Assembly (NCBI RefSeq): GCF_023955655.1
Contig: NZ_JAMXHT010000003.1
Coordinates: 434,001 to 498,000, forward strand
Reading direction: 5' to 3'
DNA from: Ralstonia soli
GTDB lineage: Bacteria > Pseudomonadota > Gammaproteobacteria > Burkholderiales > Burkholderiaceae
DNA: 64,000 nt
Shown here: positions 17,714 through 28,099 of the stretch, piece by piece
Layout: each line of letters opens with the position of its first letter
How positions within the stretch are numbered: position 1 is the first letter of the stretch
The notes under the pieces: model-generated
Seen by the model: the letters and a program-made list of their open reading frames with translations, nothing else
What the model was told of the DNA's origin: nothing
Databases searched by the model: none
Position numbers and translations under genes: made by a program

Positions 17714-19216
17714 ATGGACCTCTTTGCCAATCTCGCGCTCGGCTTTTCGACTGCGCTCTCGATCCAGAACCTGATCTACGCGTTCATCGGCTGCGTGCTC
17801 GGTACGCTGATTGGCGTGCTGCCGGGCCTGGGCCCCATCGCCACGATTGCGATGCTGCTGCCGGCCACGTATGCGCTGCCGCCGGTGGCCGCGCTCATCA
17901 TGCTGGCGGGCATCTACTACGGGGCGCAGTACGGTGGCTCCACCACGGCCATCCTCGTCAACCTGCCGGGCGAATCGTCGTCGGTGGTGACCACCATTGA
18001 TGGCTACCAGATGGCGCGGCGCGGGCGCGCGGGCGTGGCGCTGGCGACTGCCGGCCTCGGCTCGTTCTTTGCCGGCTGCGTGGCGACGCTGGTGCTGGCC
18101 GCGTTTGCCACGCCGTTGTCGGAGTTCGCGTTCAACTTCGGGCCGGCGGAATATTTCTCGCTGCTGGTGCTGGGCCTGATCGGCGCGGTGGTGCTGGCCT
18201 CGGGTTCGCTCATCAAGGCGATTGCGATGATCGTGCTGGGCCTGCTGCTCGGCCTGGTCGGCACCGACGTGAATTCTGGCACCGCGCGCTACTCGTTCGA
18301 CGTGCCGGAGCTGGCCGACGGGCTGAACTTCGTCTCGGTAGCAATGGGCGTGTTCGGCTTTGCCGAGATCATCGCCAACCTGGAGCAGAAGGAGCATCGC
18401 GAAACCTTCATCGACCACGTGCGCAATCTCTGGCCCGGCCGCGAGGACTTCAAGCGCATGATCCCGGCCGTGCTGCGCGGCACAGCGCTCGGTTCGGTGC
18501 TCGGCATTCTGCCCGGCGGCGGCGCAACGCTGGCGTCGTTCGCGTCGTACTCGCTGGAGAAGAAGACCTCGCGCTATTCGCACGAGTTCGGCAAGGGCGC
18601 CATCGAAGGCGTGGCGGGGCCGGAATCAGCCAACAACGCGGCGGCGCAGACGTCGTTCATCCCGCTGCTCACGCTGGGCATTCCGCCCAACGCGGTGATG
18701 GCGCTGATGGTGGGCGCGATGACCATCCACAACATCCAGCCCGGGCCGCAGGTGATGACCAGCAACCCCGCGCTGTTCTGGGGCCTGATCGCCTCGATGT
18801 GGATCGGCAACCTGATGCTGATCGTGCTGAACCTGCCGATGATCGGCGTGTGGGTGCGGCTGCTGAAGGTGCCGTATCGCTTCCTGTATCCGGCCATCCT
18901 GGTGTTCTGCTGCATCGGTGTGTATTCGGTGTCGAACACCACGTTCGACATCTTCCAGACGGCCGTCTTCGGGTTGATTGGTTACATGTTCGTCAAGCTG
19001 CGCTGCGAGCCGGCGCCGATGCTGCTCGGCTTCGTGCTGGGGCCGATGATGGAAGAGAACTTCCGCCGTGCACTGCTGCTCTCGCGCGGGGATTTCTCCA
19101 CGTTCGTCACGCGGCCGTTGTCGCTGGGGCTGCTGATTGCGGCGGGCATCCTGGTGCTGCTGGTGGCGCTGCCCGCCATCAAGCGCAAGCGGGAGGAAGC
19201 GTTTCAGGAAGAATGA
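17714..19216 (+). CDS. tctA: tripartite tricarboxylate transporter, large permease TctA
   Basis: A 500-residue inner-membrane permease with about eleven spans. The N-terminal motif GTLIGVLPGLGPIATIAMLLP and YYGAQYGGSTTAILVNLPGE are the TctA signature, and a second inverted copy of the proline-glycine motif is seen at GSVLGILPGGGATLASF. It forms the transport channel with TctB. The cognate binding protein (TctC/Bug type) is absent from the neighbourhood; Bordetella/Ralstonia-type genomes carry many orphan Bug proteins, so one elsewhere may serve. Substrate is a carboxylate, identity unknown. Confidence 0.92.
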   Translation: MDLFANLALGFSTALSIQNLIYAFIGCVLGTLIGVLPGLGPIATIAMLLPATYALPPVAALIMLAGIYYGAQYGGSTTAILVNLPGESSSVVTTIDGYQMARRGRAGVALATAGLGSFFAGCVATLVLAAFATPLSEFAFNFGPAEYFSLLVLGLIGAVVLASGSLIKAIAMIVLGLLLGLVGTDVNSGTARYSFDVPELADGLNFVSVAMGVFGFAEIIANLEQKEHRETFIDHVRNLWPGREDFKRMIPAVLRGTALGSVLGILPGGGATLASFASYSLEKKTSRYSHEFGKGAIEGVAGPESANNAAAQTSFIPLLTLGIPPNAVMALMVGAMTIHNIQPGPQVMTSNPALFWGLIASMWIGNLMLIVLNLPMIGVWVRLLKVPYRFLYPAILVFCCIGVYSVSNTTFDIFQTAVFGLIGYMFVKLRCEPAPMLLGFVLGPMMEENFRRALLLSRGDFSTFVTRPLSLGLLIAAGILVLLVALPAIKRKREEAFQEE

Positions 19217-19395
19217 CGCTGTCCGACGCCGGCCGCGCCATCCAGATCGTGCAGTTGCGTCAGCAGCCCCTCACCGCATCCCATGCGCTATTGCACGCAC
19301 CGGCGCTCGACGGTCTGGCCGCGGCGCACATGGCATCCGGCAGCCTCAACCGCCGGGCACGGTAAAATCATGGGATTGCCGAATCACGCACCCCC

Positions 19396-21159
<1,764 letters not shown>

Positions 21160-21215
21160 AGATCGGGGCCAAATGCGGGCCCATGCCTGCGTGGGCCTCT
21201 GCGCAAGGAGGCATC

Positions 21216-21779
21216 ATGCGTGCATGGATTCTGTTGCTGGCCGGGCTGCTCGCCACCCCTGCCTTCGCGGGGACGTACGCGCCGGACCTGACGCACACAT
21301 CGGTCTACTTCGGCGCGTCGCATTTCGATCGCACCACGATGCGCGGCCGCTTCGACAAGATCGACGGCGCCATCAATTTCGATGAAGGCGCCCAACAAGG
21401 CGGCTTCGATTTCACTGTCGATGCAGCCTCCATCAACACGCGCCTGCGCGTGCTCGATGGCGTGCTGAAATCCGAGCAGTTTCTCGACGCCCTGCAGTTT
21501 CCGGTCATCCGCCTGCGCAGCGATCGCTTTGTCGTGGAAGGCGGCAAGCTCGTCGCCATCGAAGCCAAGCTGACCCTGCACGGCGTGACGCAACCCGTGC
21601 GGCTGGACGTACGCCGCTTCAGTTGCGGCGACGAGAAGATGCCCGGCAGCACGCGCCACGTCTGCGGCGGCGACTTCCACCTCGCCATCGCCCGCAGCGC
21701 CTTCGGCATGACGCGCTTCCTGCCGGATGTGAGCGACCGCGTCGACCTCGACATCAGCGTGGAAGCCACGCCTCAATAA
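21216..21779 (+). CDS. YceI family periplasmic protein
   Basis: A 187-residue secreted protein. Start 21216 has AAGGAG at 21205-21210 and leads directly into a signal peptide (RAWILLLAGLLATPAFAG). The remainder is the YceI lipocalin-like barrel: YAPDLTHTSVYFGASHFDRTT near the mature N-terminus and KLTLHGVTQPVRLDV in the middle. Family members bind isoprenoid-type lipids such as polyprenyl chains in the periplasm. A pair of Cys in RRFSCGDE and RHVCGGDF may form a disulphide. Confidence 0.88.
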   Translation: MRAWILLLAGLLATPAFAGTYAPDLTHTSVYFGASHFDRTTMRGRFDKIDGAINFDEGAQQGGFDFTVDAASINTRLRVLDGVLKSEQFLDALQFPVIRLRSDRFVVEGGKLVAIEAKLTLHGVTQPVRLDVRRFSCGDEKMPGSTRHVCGGDFHLAIARSAFGMTRFLPDVSDRVDLDISVEATPQ

Positions 21780-21795
21780 ACCACGCCATCCCTCT

Positions 21796-22017
21796 ATGCC
21801 CAATATCGATTTCGCCCTGACCACCGAATACATCGAGCTGCACAAGCTGCTCAAGCTCACCGGCGTGGTCGACAGTGGGGGCGCCGGCAAGGCGGTCGTC
21901 GCTGATGGGGCCGTCACCGTCGATGGCCAGCCGGAGCTGCGCAAGACGGCCAAGATCCGCGCGGGCCAGGTGGTGATGCTGGGCGATGTGCGCATCGCCG
22001 TGCACGAAGCCGAGTAG
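21796..22017 (+). CDS. S4-domain RNA-binding protein (YbcJ-like)
   Basis: A 73-residue protein that is almost entirely one S4 RNA-binding domain: IELHKLLKLTGVVDSGGAGK, then ADGAVTVDGQPELRKTAKIR. The length matches YbcJ-type proteins. Its RNA target is not known. It begins 16 nt after the yceI stop and probably shares its transcript. Confidence 0.85.
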   Translation: MPNIDFALTTEYIELHKLLKLTGVVDSGGAGKAVVADGAVTVDGQPELRKTAKIRAGQVVMLGDVRIAVHEAE

Positions 22018-22093
22018 CACGGTAGGTGTTTGAAAACACGCCGCGTGATAGCGTGCGGCGGTTCATCGTTCTCATCATTCCAGGAGATTGACC

Positions 22094-22477
22094 ATGCCGA
22101 TCGCACTCTGGTGCGTCTTGATTGCGGGCGTGTTGCCGCTCGTGTGTGCGGCCCTGTCCAAGGCCAGCGGCCAGAAGTACGACCACAACAACCCGCGCGC
22201 CTGGCTTGCTCAGCAAACCGGCTTTTCCGCGCGTGCAAACGCCGCGCAGCAAAATCATTTTGAGGCATTCCCGTTTTTTGCGGTGGCCGTGCTGGTGGCC
22301 ATCCTGGGGGGCGGCGTGATCGACCGCATCAACCTGCTCGCCATCGCGTTCATCGTGGCGCGGCTGCTGTACACGGCCTGCTATTTCGCCGACTGGGCCA
22401 TGCCGCGCTCGCTGATGTGGCTGGCCGGTTATGGCATCACCATCGCGCTGTTCGTGCAGCCGGCCTTTGTGCACTGA
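22094..22477 (+). CDS. MAPEG family membrane protein
   Basis: A 127-residue protein with four hydrophobic segments of the MAPEG superfamily (membrane-associated eicosanoid and glutathione metabolism). The motif NHFEAFPFFAVAVLVA, with the Glu and Phe conserved in the bacterial branch, and RLLYTACYFADW are diagnostic. Start 22094 has CAGGAG 7 nt upstream; a TTG at 22088 is too close to it. Bacterial function is unproven; glutathione-dependent chemistry is known only for some members. A bidirectional terminator follows the gene. Confidence 0.85.
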   Translation: MPIALWCVLIAGVLPLVCAALSKASGQKYDHNNPRAWLAQQTGFSARANAAQQNHFEAFPFFAVAVLVAILGGGVIDRINLLAIAFIVARLLYTACYFADWAMPRSLMWLAGYGITIALFVQPAFVH

Positions 22478-22493
22478 GCTACCGCTCTGCCAT

Positions 22494-22527
22494 CAAAAAA
22501 CGGCGCTCAGGGGGCGCCGTCTTTTTT
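22494..22527. terminator. bidirectional terminator between convergent genes
   Basis: ACGGCGC/GCGCCGT (22500-22506 and 22514-22520) forms a 7-bp stem flanked by a run of A on the left and a run of T on the right, so it can stop transcription of both the MAPEG gene and the DUF3999 gene. Confidence 0.85.
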
Positions 22528-22551
22528 GGGGGGTCTGACAGTCGGTGCGGA

Positions 22552-23874
22552 TTACGGCGACGCATCGGGCGGGGCGGCCGGCGTGCGGAACAGCCGCCAG
22601 GCCATCCCGCCCAGCACCGCCACCGCTGCCACCAGCGCGCCCCACAGCACCCATTGGCGTGTGCGGCCGCCAGGCGGCTCCGCCTTGAGTGCATCGGCCG
22701 GTGACTCGCTCATCGCGCCAAGCTGCGCCGGTGCCACCGCGGGCGACGCCCCGGCCAGCAGATCCGCGCGTGCCACAGGAGCGCCGCGTGCCACCTCTCC
22801 CACCGCCAGCATGAACGGCACGTTGCCGCGCGCTGCATACGTGACCGTGGCCGGTCGCCAGCCGATCGCCATCTGCGGCGCACCCGCGCCCAGGCCACCA
22901 CTGCGCGTATCGACCTGCAGGCGCCAATAACGCTCGCCCGTGGCGGGCACGATGATGGGCGCATTCTCCTGCTCGCCCTTGCCGCCCGCACCGGCTAGCC
23001 GGAACAGGCGCGCAGAGGTGACCGGGCGCCACGGTGCCTGCGCATCGGCGCGCGCATACAGGGTGGCCTGTGCGACGGTGTTGGTCTGGGGCAGATGAAT
23101 CTTCACGCGCTCGACCGGGAACACCCCGCCGGTATCGAACTGGTAGTCGCCGGCGGCGGGTGTCTGCACGGGGGCAAGACCGGTGCGCCACTGGATGGCG
23201 CTGTCGACGGGCGCCACGGGAGCGCCAGCGGCCACCTCCGCGCGCACGGCATCCGGCGCGGGTGGTTTGCCCTGCCACGTCAGGCGCAGGTACTTCGCGC
23301 GCAAGCCGGTAAATTCGATGCGGTCCTGCACCAGCGTGCTGCCCTGGTTGGACAGGCGGAACAGCGTGGCCTGGGCGACGGGGCTCCAGTGCTGCAAGTC
23401 ATCGCTGGCTTGCACGCTCACGCCGCTCTGGAATTCCGTTGCCGGCAGCGCCACGACCAGCGCCGTCACCGTGTCATGTAGCTGGCTCAGGTCGACCAGC
23501 CATGCGCGAACAGAGGCCTGGGCCGGCTGCGCCCCGGTTGCCCGCAACACGCCATCGGCGCCGAGCACCACACCGGTAGTCCCAGGCTTCTGGGTATCGT
23601 CGATGGGCGTTGCGAACCAGTGCACGTCTTGCTGCGTGCGCGCCTGCGGTGCCGGGTCGCGCGGCACCTCGATGGTGAACGGCACGGGCTCGCCGTCGCC
23701 GTTGAGGATGCGCAGGTCCGCCAGGCTGGTCTCGTGCGCGTGCGCATAGACGTCTTCATTGAGCGTGACGGCGTAGTAGGCAGCGCCTGGCGTGCCGGTC
23801 AGCGCAAAGCGCTCCGCCCAGGCCGGCGCGGACAATAGCGACGCCGCAGCCATCGCAAATACAACGGTCTTCAC
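22552..23874 (-). CDS. DUF3999 family envelope protein
   Basis: A 440-residue protein. The GTG at 23874 is the start, because it overlaps the DUF2339 stop by 4 nt (GTGA) and leads into a signal peptide (KTVVFAMAAASLLSAPAWA). The bulk is predicted to be extracytoplasmic beta-rich sequence with discoidin-like phrases (YLRLTWQG, YWRLQVDTRSGG), followed by one C-terminal membrane segment (QWVLWGALVAAVAVLGGMAW) and a short cytoplasmic tail. This fits DUF3999, a family that is regularly encoded next to DUF2339. Function is unknown; a role in envelope or polysaccharide handling is a guess from topology. Confidence 0.85.
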   Translation of the reverse strand: MKTVVFAMAAASLLSAPAWAERFALTGTPGAAYYAVTLNEDVYAHAHETSLADLRILNGDGEPVPFTIEVPRDPAPQARTQQDVHWFATPIDDTQKPGTTGVVLGADGVLRATGAQPAQASVRAWLVDLSQLHDTVTALVVALPATEFQSGVSVQASDDLQHWSPVAQATLFRLSNQGSTLVQDRIEFTGLRAKYLRLTWQGKPPAPDAVRAEVAAGAPVAPVDSAIQWRTGLAPVQTPAAGDYQFDTGGVFPVERVKIHLPQTNTVAQATLYARADAQAPWRPVTSARLFRLAGAGGKGEQENAPIIVPATGERYWRLQVDTRSGGLGAGAPQMAIGWRPATVTYAARGNVPFMLAVGEVARGAPVARADLLAGASPAVAPAQLGAMSESPADALKAEPPGGRTRQWVLWGALVAAVAVLGGMAWRLFRTPAAPPDASP

Positions 23875-26702
23875 AGAACCTCCTTGGGTTCGATCTCGGC
23901 TTTTGGCTTGGGCGGCAGCGGCGACAGGTAGCCGATCAACAGCAGCAGCACGCCAATCGCGATGAACGACACGATGCGCTCGACGCCCGTCACGCGCGAC
24001 AGGTCGAACAGGAACAGCTTCACCACCGTCACGCCCAGCAGCGCCCCGCCGGTAAACCACAGCGCGCGGCTGGCACGCCGCGTGGCAAACACCATCACCG
24101 CCAGCGCCAGCACCGTCCAGAACATCGACAGCGACGCCTGCACCAGCATCGAGTCGCCCAGGTCATCCAACGTGTACGGCACATGCGCCCAGTGGTGCAG
24201 CGTGCGCAACAGCACCGCATTGGCCCAGATGAACAGCGTCGCGCCGACGGCGTAACCGATCACCATCGGCTCGGGCACGAGCTTCTGCAACGCCACGCGG
24301 CGCATCCACAGCACAATGGCCAGGAAGACCAGCAGTTGCGCCACGTCCAGCGGGTTCAGGATGGGTAGATAGAACAGCGGTGCGGCATTGCCGTCGCTGG
24401 CGGCGCTGACCAGGCTCCACAGCCACAGCAGCGCGGCCAGCGGTGCCGCTCCCCACAGCAGGTAGGCGCGCTCGAAGCGGGCGATCGGCCAGCGGATGCG
24501 CCAACCGGCGCCGGCCAGCAGGGCGAGCAGCGCACCGTAGGCGTAGGCCCAGGCGGCAAAGCTCCACATACCTTCGGGCACATATGCATCCAGACGCCAG
24601 TAGCCTTCGGTGGCCAGCACGCCGCAGATCAGCCAGAACAGCACGGTGTGCAGCGGTGCTAGCGTGCCATCTTTGACGTCGCGCTCCTGGCAGCGCAGCA
24701 GCACGAAAGCGAGCACCACGGCCGCAATCCACACCAGCCCGCCCCAGCCGGCCAGCGGCGACGGTGCCCAGTGTTCGATCGCGGCCAGCGACACCAGGGC
24801 AAGCGCGGGCGACAACGCCAGGGCCGGCCACTCGGCCAGCGCCCACTCCAGCTTGCGACGCAGGCCATGCGCGGCCCACGCCGTCAGCACGGCAAAGGCG
24901 GCGTACAGCGGAATGTCCGGCCGGTCGACCGTCTTGGTGGCAATGCGCCAAGCCCAGCGGTCGATCTCGTTGCTGCCGCTGCCGAGCCACCACAGCAAAC
25001 CCCACACCGACGCAACGATGCCGACCACCGGCGCAGCCTTCAACCACGCACGCGCCTCCGCCTTGCCGTGCAGGCGCCAACCGCTGAACACGCCCGCCAG
25101 CGCAATCAGCAACCCGCCGATGTAGCGGCTATTGAGCACCGGCCAGCCAGTCTGCGGTGACCAATCGAACGCCGCGCCCAACGCAAAGGCCGCGCCCGCC
25201 GCCACTTGAAGCAGCAGGCCCGCCGCCAGCGTCAAGCGACGCTGCTGACGCACACTCAGCCACACCACGGCTGCACCTTCCAGCGCCCACACCGCACTCG
25301 TGGTGCGCCCGTCAAAGGCCAGCGGAATGGCCAGCGTGATGAAGATCACGCCCAGCGCGAACATCGCTTCGAACAGCAAACCGAGATTGGCGCGCTTGGG
25401 CGCCAGCCATCCGGCAATCAGCAGATAGAACGCCGCCAACGCGGTCGCGCTCCACGCCATCGCAAACGGAATGTGGTGCACCAGCCCGGCCTGCAGCCCC
25501 ATTGCCACCAGCGGCGTGCCGAACACCAGCGTGCCGTCGACGTAGTGGTTGAGGCTGACATGGCGGCGCAGCGCGTACAGCAGCGCAATGCCCACATACA
25601 TCAGGAAGAACAGAATCAGGAACGGCTCGGTGCTCGCCAGCAATGCCGGCTGGTAGCGCAGCACGCCCCACGCCGTGGCAATGCCGAACGTAAAGATAAA
25701 GCCCAGCAGATTCAGCGCCCGCCACGCCCGGAACCAGGCAATCGCAAAGATGCCCGCGTTGAGCAGCGCGTAGTAGCTGAACAGCGCCACGTGGCTGCCC
25801 TGACCGGTGGAGATCAGAATAGGCGCCAGGAAACCGCCCGCGCTGCCGGTAAAGGCCAGCGCCGGTGCGTTCTGCCTGACTGCCAGCCCGGCGGCCAGCG
25901 CGCAGATCAGCACCAGCAGCGGAAACGCCATCCCCGGCGAGAGCAGCGGCACCATGCGCGTGGCCGCAAACACCGTCAGATACAGCACGCCGACGCCGCC
26001 ACCCTGCAGCACCAGCGCATAGCCGGGGCGCTTGTCGCGCAAGCGCCAGCCAATGCCCAGCAGCACGATCGCACCCACTGCCACACCGGCCAGGCGGAAT
26101 TCGACCGGCAGCAGGCTGTTGTCCGCCGCGTATTTGAGCAGGAAGGCCACGCCGAAGAACAGGATCAGGATGCCGACCCGCACCACGCTGTTGCCGCCCA
26201 GCAGCCAGTCGCGTGCGGCGCCCACGGCGCGCTCGACCCAGTCGGGCTGGTGCGGAGCCAAAACTGGCGCAGGGGCGGGAACAGGCTGAGGAACAGGCTG
26301 AGGAGGGGGCAGAGGAACCGCCACCGGCAGCGGCGGCAATGTCTCAGCCACGGCGTGCGGCGGCACGGCCTGCGGGACCTCGCCAGCGGCGGCGGGCGCA
26401 GCAGCCGCTCCCCCCCGGATTTCAGCCATCTGCCGGCGCAGCAGCGAAACTTCGTGCTCCAGGCGCGCCACGCGCTCCTGCAGCGTGGCCTGGGCGGGCG
26501 TTGCTGGCGCTTGCACGGGCACGCGGCCCTGCGGGGCATCCGGTGCACCCGGCGGGTTGGCCCACTGCGCGCTCGCTCGCTTGTCCATATACAGGATCAG
26601 CGACGCCAGCCCCAGGCCGATCAGCGCCCCAGCGAACGCCCCGACGACGCCTCCCGACAGGCCTCCCAGCAGCATCCCCACGATTCCGAATATCCAACGC
26701 AT
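23871..26702 (-). CDS. DUF2339 multi-spanning membrane protein
   Basis: A 943-residue integral membrane protein with well over twenty predicted spans. Start 26702 (MRWIFGIVGMLLGGLSGGV) is chosen over an ATG at 26756, which lacks family support. After a glycine-rich first span comes a cytoplasmic stretch with a heptad coiled coil (LQERVARLEHEVSLLRRQ, about residues 70-95), then a Pro-rich linker (VPLPPPQPVPQPVPAPAP), then continuous membrane segments beginning with the family motif WLLGGNSVVRVGILILFFGV. Function of DUF2339 is not established. It is translationally coupled to the DUF3999 gene. Confidence 0.88.
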   Translation of the reverse strand: MRWIFGIVGMLLGGLSGGVVGAFAGALIGLGLASLILYMDKRASAQWANPPGAPDAPQGRVPVQAPATPAQATLQERVARLEHEVSLLRRQMAEIRGGAAAAPAAAGEVPQAVPPHAVAETLPPLPVAVPLPPPQPVPQPVPAPAPVLAPHQPDWVERAVGAARDWLLGGNSVVRVGILILFFGVAFLLKYAADNSLLPVEFRLAGVAVGAIVLLGIGWRLRDKRPGYALVLQGGGVGVLYLTVFAATRMVPLLSPGMAFPLLVLICALAAGLAVRQNAPALAFTGSAGGFLAPILISTGQGSHVALFSYYALLNAGIFAIAWFRAWRALNLLGFIFTFGIATAWGVLRYQPALLASTEPFLILFFLMYVGIALLYALRRHVSLNHYVDGTLVFGTPLVAMGLQAGLVHHIPFAMAWSATALAAFYLLIAGWLAPKRANLGLLFEAMFALGVIFITLAIPLAFDGRTTSAVWALEGAAVVWLSVRQQRRLTLAAGLLLQVAAGAAFALGAAFDWSPQTGWPVLNSRYIGGLLIALAGVFSGWRLHGKAEARAWLKAAPVVGIVASVWGLLWWLGSGSNEIDRWAWRIATKTVDRPDIPLYAAFAVLTAWAAHGLRRKLEWALAEWPALALSPALALVSLAAIEHWAPSPLAGWGGLVWIAAVVLAFVLLRCQERDVKDGTLAPLHTVLFWLICGVLATEGYWRLDAYVPEGMWSFAAWAYAYGALLALLAGAGWRIRWPIARFERAYLLWGAAPLAALLWLWSLVSAASDGNAAPLFYLPILNPLDVAQLLVFLAIVLWMRRVALQKLVPEPMVIGYAVGATLFIWANAVLLRTLHHWAHVPYTLDDLGDSMLVQASLSMFWTVLALAVMVFATRRASRALWFTGGALLGVTVVKLFLFDLSRVTGVERIVSFIAIGVLLLLIGYLSPLPPKPKAEIEPKEVL

Positions 26703-26885
26703 CGTTCTGATTGTCCTGTTTGGATAGGAAAAACATGCGCCGACTAGCGCACGCACCGCTCGTATACCGCAAAGCGCCGCCGATGGGAATGCGTCCAGCC
26801 CCCGTCGAAAGCATCATCGGCCCGTGCGACAATGCGCGCTTTGCCAAAAACGGCCTATCTTCCGACCAACCTGCCGACCACCCGC

Positions 26886-27437
26886 ATGGCCCTCAAATCC
26901 ACGATCTACAAGGTCGATCTGCAGATCGCCGACATGGATCGCCACTACTACGGCAACCACGCGCTGACCGTCGCCCGCCATCCGAGCGAGAACGACGAAC
27001 GCATGATGGTGCGCGTGCTCGCCTTCGCCCGCCACGCCAGCGAAGCGCTCGCCTTCACGCGCGGCCTGTCCGAACCCGATGAACCCGAGCTCTGGCAGCG
27101 CGACCTGACCGACGCCATCGAACTCTGGATCGACCTCGGCAACCCCGACGAAACCCGCATCCGCAAGGCATGCAACCGCGCCGAGCAGGTCGCTGTATAT
27201 ACCTATAGCGGCAATGCCAGCCGCGTGTGGTGGCAGCAGACCGAAACCAAGGTCACGCGCTTTACCAACCTGTCGGTGTACGAAGTTGCTGCGGACACCG
27301 TCGCCGCGCTGGCCGCCATGGTGAAACGCACCATGCGTCTGCAGGTCACCATCCAGGACGGCGACATCTGGATCGCCAACGACGCGGACAATGTCCACGT
27401 CCAGCTCGAAACGCTCAAGGCCGCCCAGGCTGCCTGA
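26886..27437 (+). CDS. YaeQ family protein
   Basis: A 183-residue protein beginning MALKSTIYKVDLQIADMDRH, the hallmark start of YaeQ; an in-frame upstream ATG at 26832 would add an unsupported 18 residues. Conserved segments include LAFTRGLSEPDEPELWQ and ELWIDLGNPDETRIRKAC. YaeQ has a PD-(D/E)XK nuclease-like fold and was once linked to suppression of RfaH loss; its biochemical role is open. The gene is divergent from DUF2339 and is followed by an FKBP gene 36 nt downstream. Confidence 0.88.
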   Translation: MALKSTIYKVDLQIADMDRHYYGNHALTVARHPSENDERMMVRVLAFARHASEALAFTRGLSEPDEPELWQRDLTDAIELWIDLGNPDETRIRKACNRAEQVAVYTYSGNASRVWWQQTETKVTRFTNLSVYEVAADTVAALAAMVKRTMRLQVTIQDGDIWIANDADNVHVQLETLKAAQAA

Positions 27438-27473
27438 GCCCGCTCTCACCCACGCCCACTCACGAGGCTCACC

Positions 27474-27824
27474 ATGACCACTACCACTGCAAGCGGCCTG
27501 CAATACGAAGACGTCGTCATCGGCGACGGCGCTGAAGCCACGGCCGGCAAATACGTCACCGTGCACTACACCGGCTGGCTGTACGAAAACGGCCAGGCCG
27601 GCCGCAAGTTCGACTCCAGCAAGGACCGCAACGACCCGTTCGCCTTTCCGCTGGGCGCCGGCCACGTCATCAAGGGCTGGGACGAAGGCGTGCAAGGCAT
27701 GAAGGTCGGCGGCACGCGCAAGCTGATCATTCCGGCGGCCCTGGGCTACGGCGCACGCGGCGCGGGCGGTGTGATCCCCCCGAACGCAACGTTGCTTTTT
27801 GAGGTCGACCTGCTGGAAGTCTGA
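27474..27824 (+). CDS. FKBP-type peptidyl-prolyl cis-trans isomerase
   Basis: A 116-residue single-domain FKBP with no signal peptide, so cytoplasmic. It accelerates proline isomerisation. The FK506-site residues are recognisable in VTVHYTGWLYENG, KFDSSKDRNDPFAFPLGAG, HVIKGWDEGVQGMKVGGTRK and ALGYGARGAGGVIPPNATL. The length is that of the minimal FKBP12-like form. It lies between yaeQ and the tRNA-Cys gene. Confidence 0.93.
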   Translation: MTTTTASGLQYEDVVIGDGAEATAGKYVTVHYTGWLYENGQAGRKFDSSKDRNDPFAFPLGAGHVIKGWDEGVQGMKVGGTRKLIIPAALGYGARGAGGVIPPNATLLFEVDLLEV

Positions 27825-27846
27825 TCCTGCGCTAGAATCGCGCCCT

Positions 27847-27878
27847 GCTTGCGATGCGTCACACGGTGCATCGCAAGC
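27847..27878. other. 11-bp perfect hairpin before tRNA-Cys
   Basis: GCTTGCGATGC/GCATCGCAAGC (27847-27857 and 27868-27878) forms an 11-bp perfect stem with a 10-nt loop in the 64 bp between the FKBP stop and the tRNA. It lacks a T-run, so it is not a typical rho-independent terminator; it may mark tRNA 5' processing or transcript separation. Confidence 0.5.
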
Positions 27879-27888
27879 CGCCTCCCCC

Positions 27889-27964
27889 GGCGGGGTGGCA
27901 GAGTGGTCAATGCTGCGGCTTGCAAAGCCGTATAAGACGGTTCAATTCCGTTCCCCCGCCTCCA
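27889..27964 (+). tRNA. tRNA-Cys (GCA)
   Basis: The sequence folds as a tRNA: acceptor GGCGGGG (27889-27895), a 3-bp D stem, anticodon stem GCGGC/GCCGT with loop TTGCAAA (anticodon GCA at 27922-27924), a 4-nt variable loop, T arm GACGG-TTCAATT-CCGTT, then CCCCGCC, discriminator T and an encoded CCA. U73 is the normal discriminator of tRNA-Cys. One extra C (27953) stands between the T stem and the acceptor strand, inside a run of five C, where a standard tRNA has none; it may be a true bulge or an indel in the source sequence. Confidence 0.9.
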
Positions 27965-28099
27965 GTTTTCCGGTCTCGACACGTCTACCGTTGCGGCCGC
28001 GCCATAGTCAAACGTTCCCCAGCCTCGCAACGCCCTGTTTCCCGGGTATCGTTCGCCTGCCCGCGTGACCGCTCGTAACGATTGCTCTATGCTTGCGAC

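Noticed and set aside
19213..19365. 50-codon frame whose ATG overlaps the tctA stop by 4 nt
   Set aside because: Overlap geometry is tempting, but the predicted peptide has no motif, no hydrophobic pattern and no family resemblance; more likely the glnS leader.
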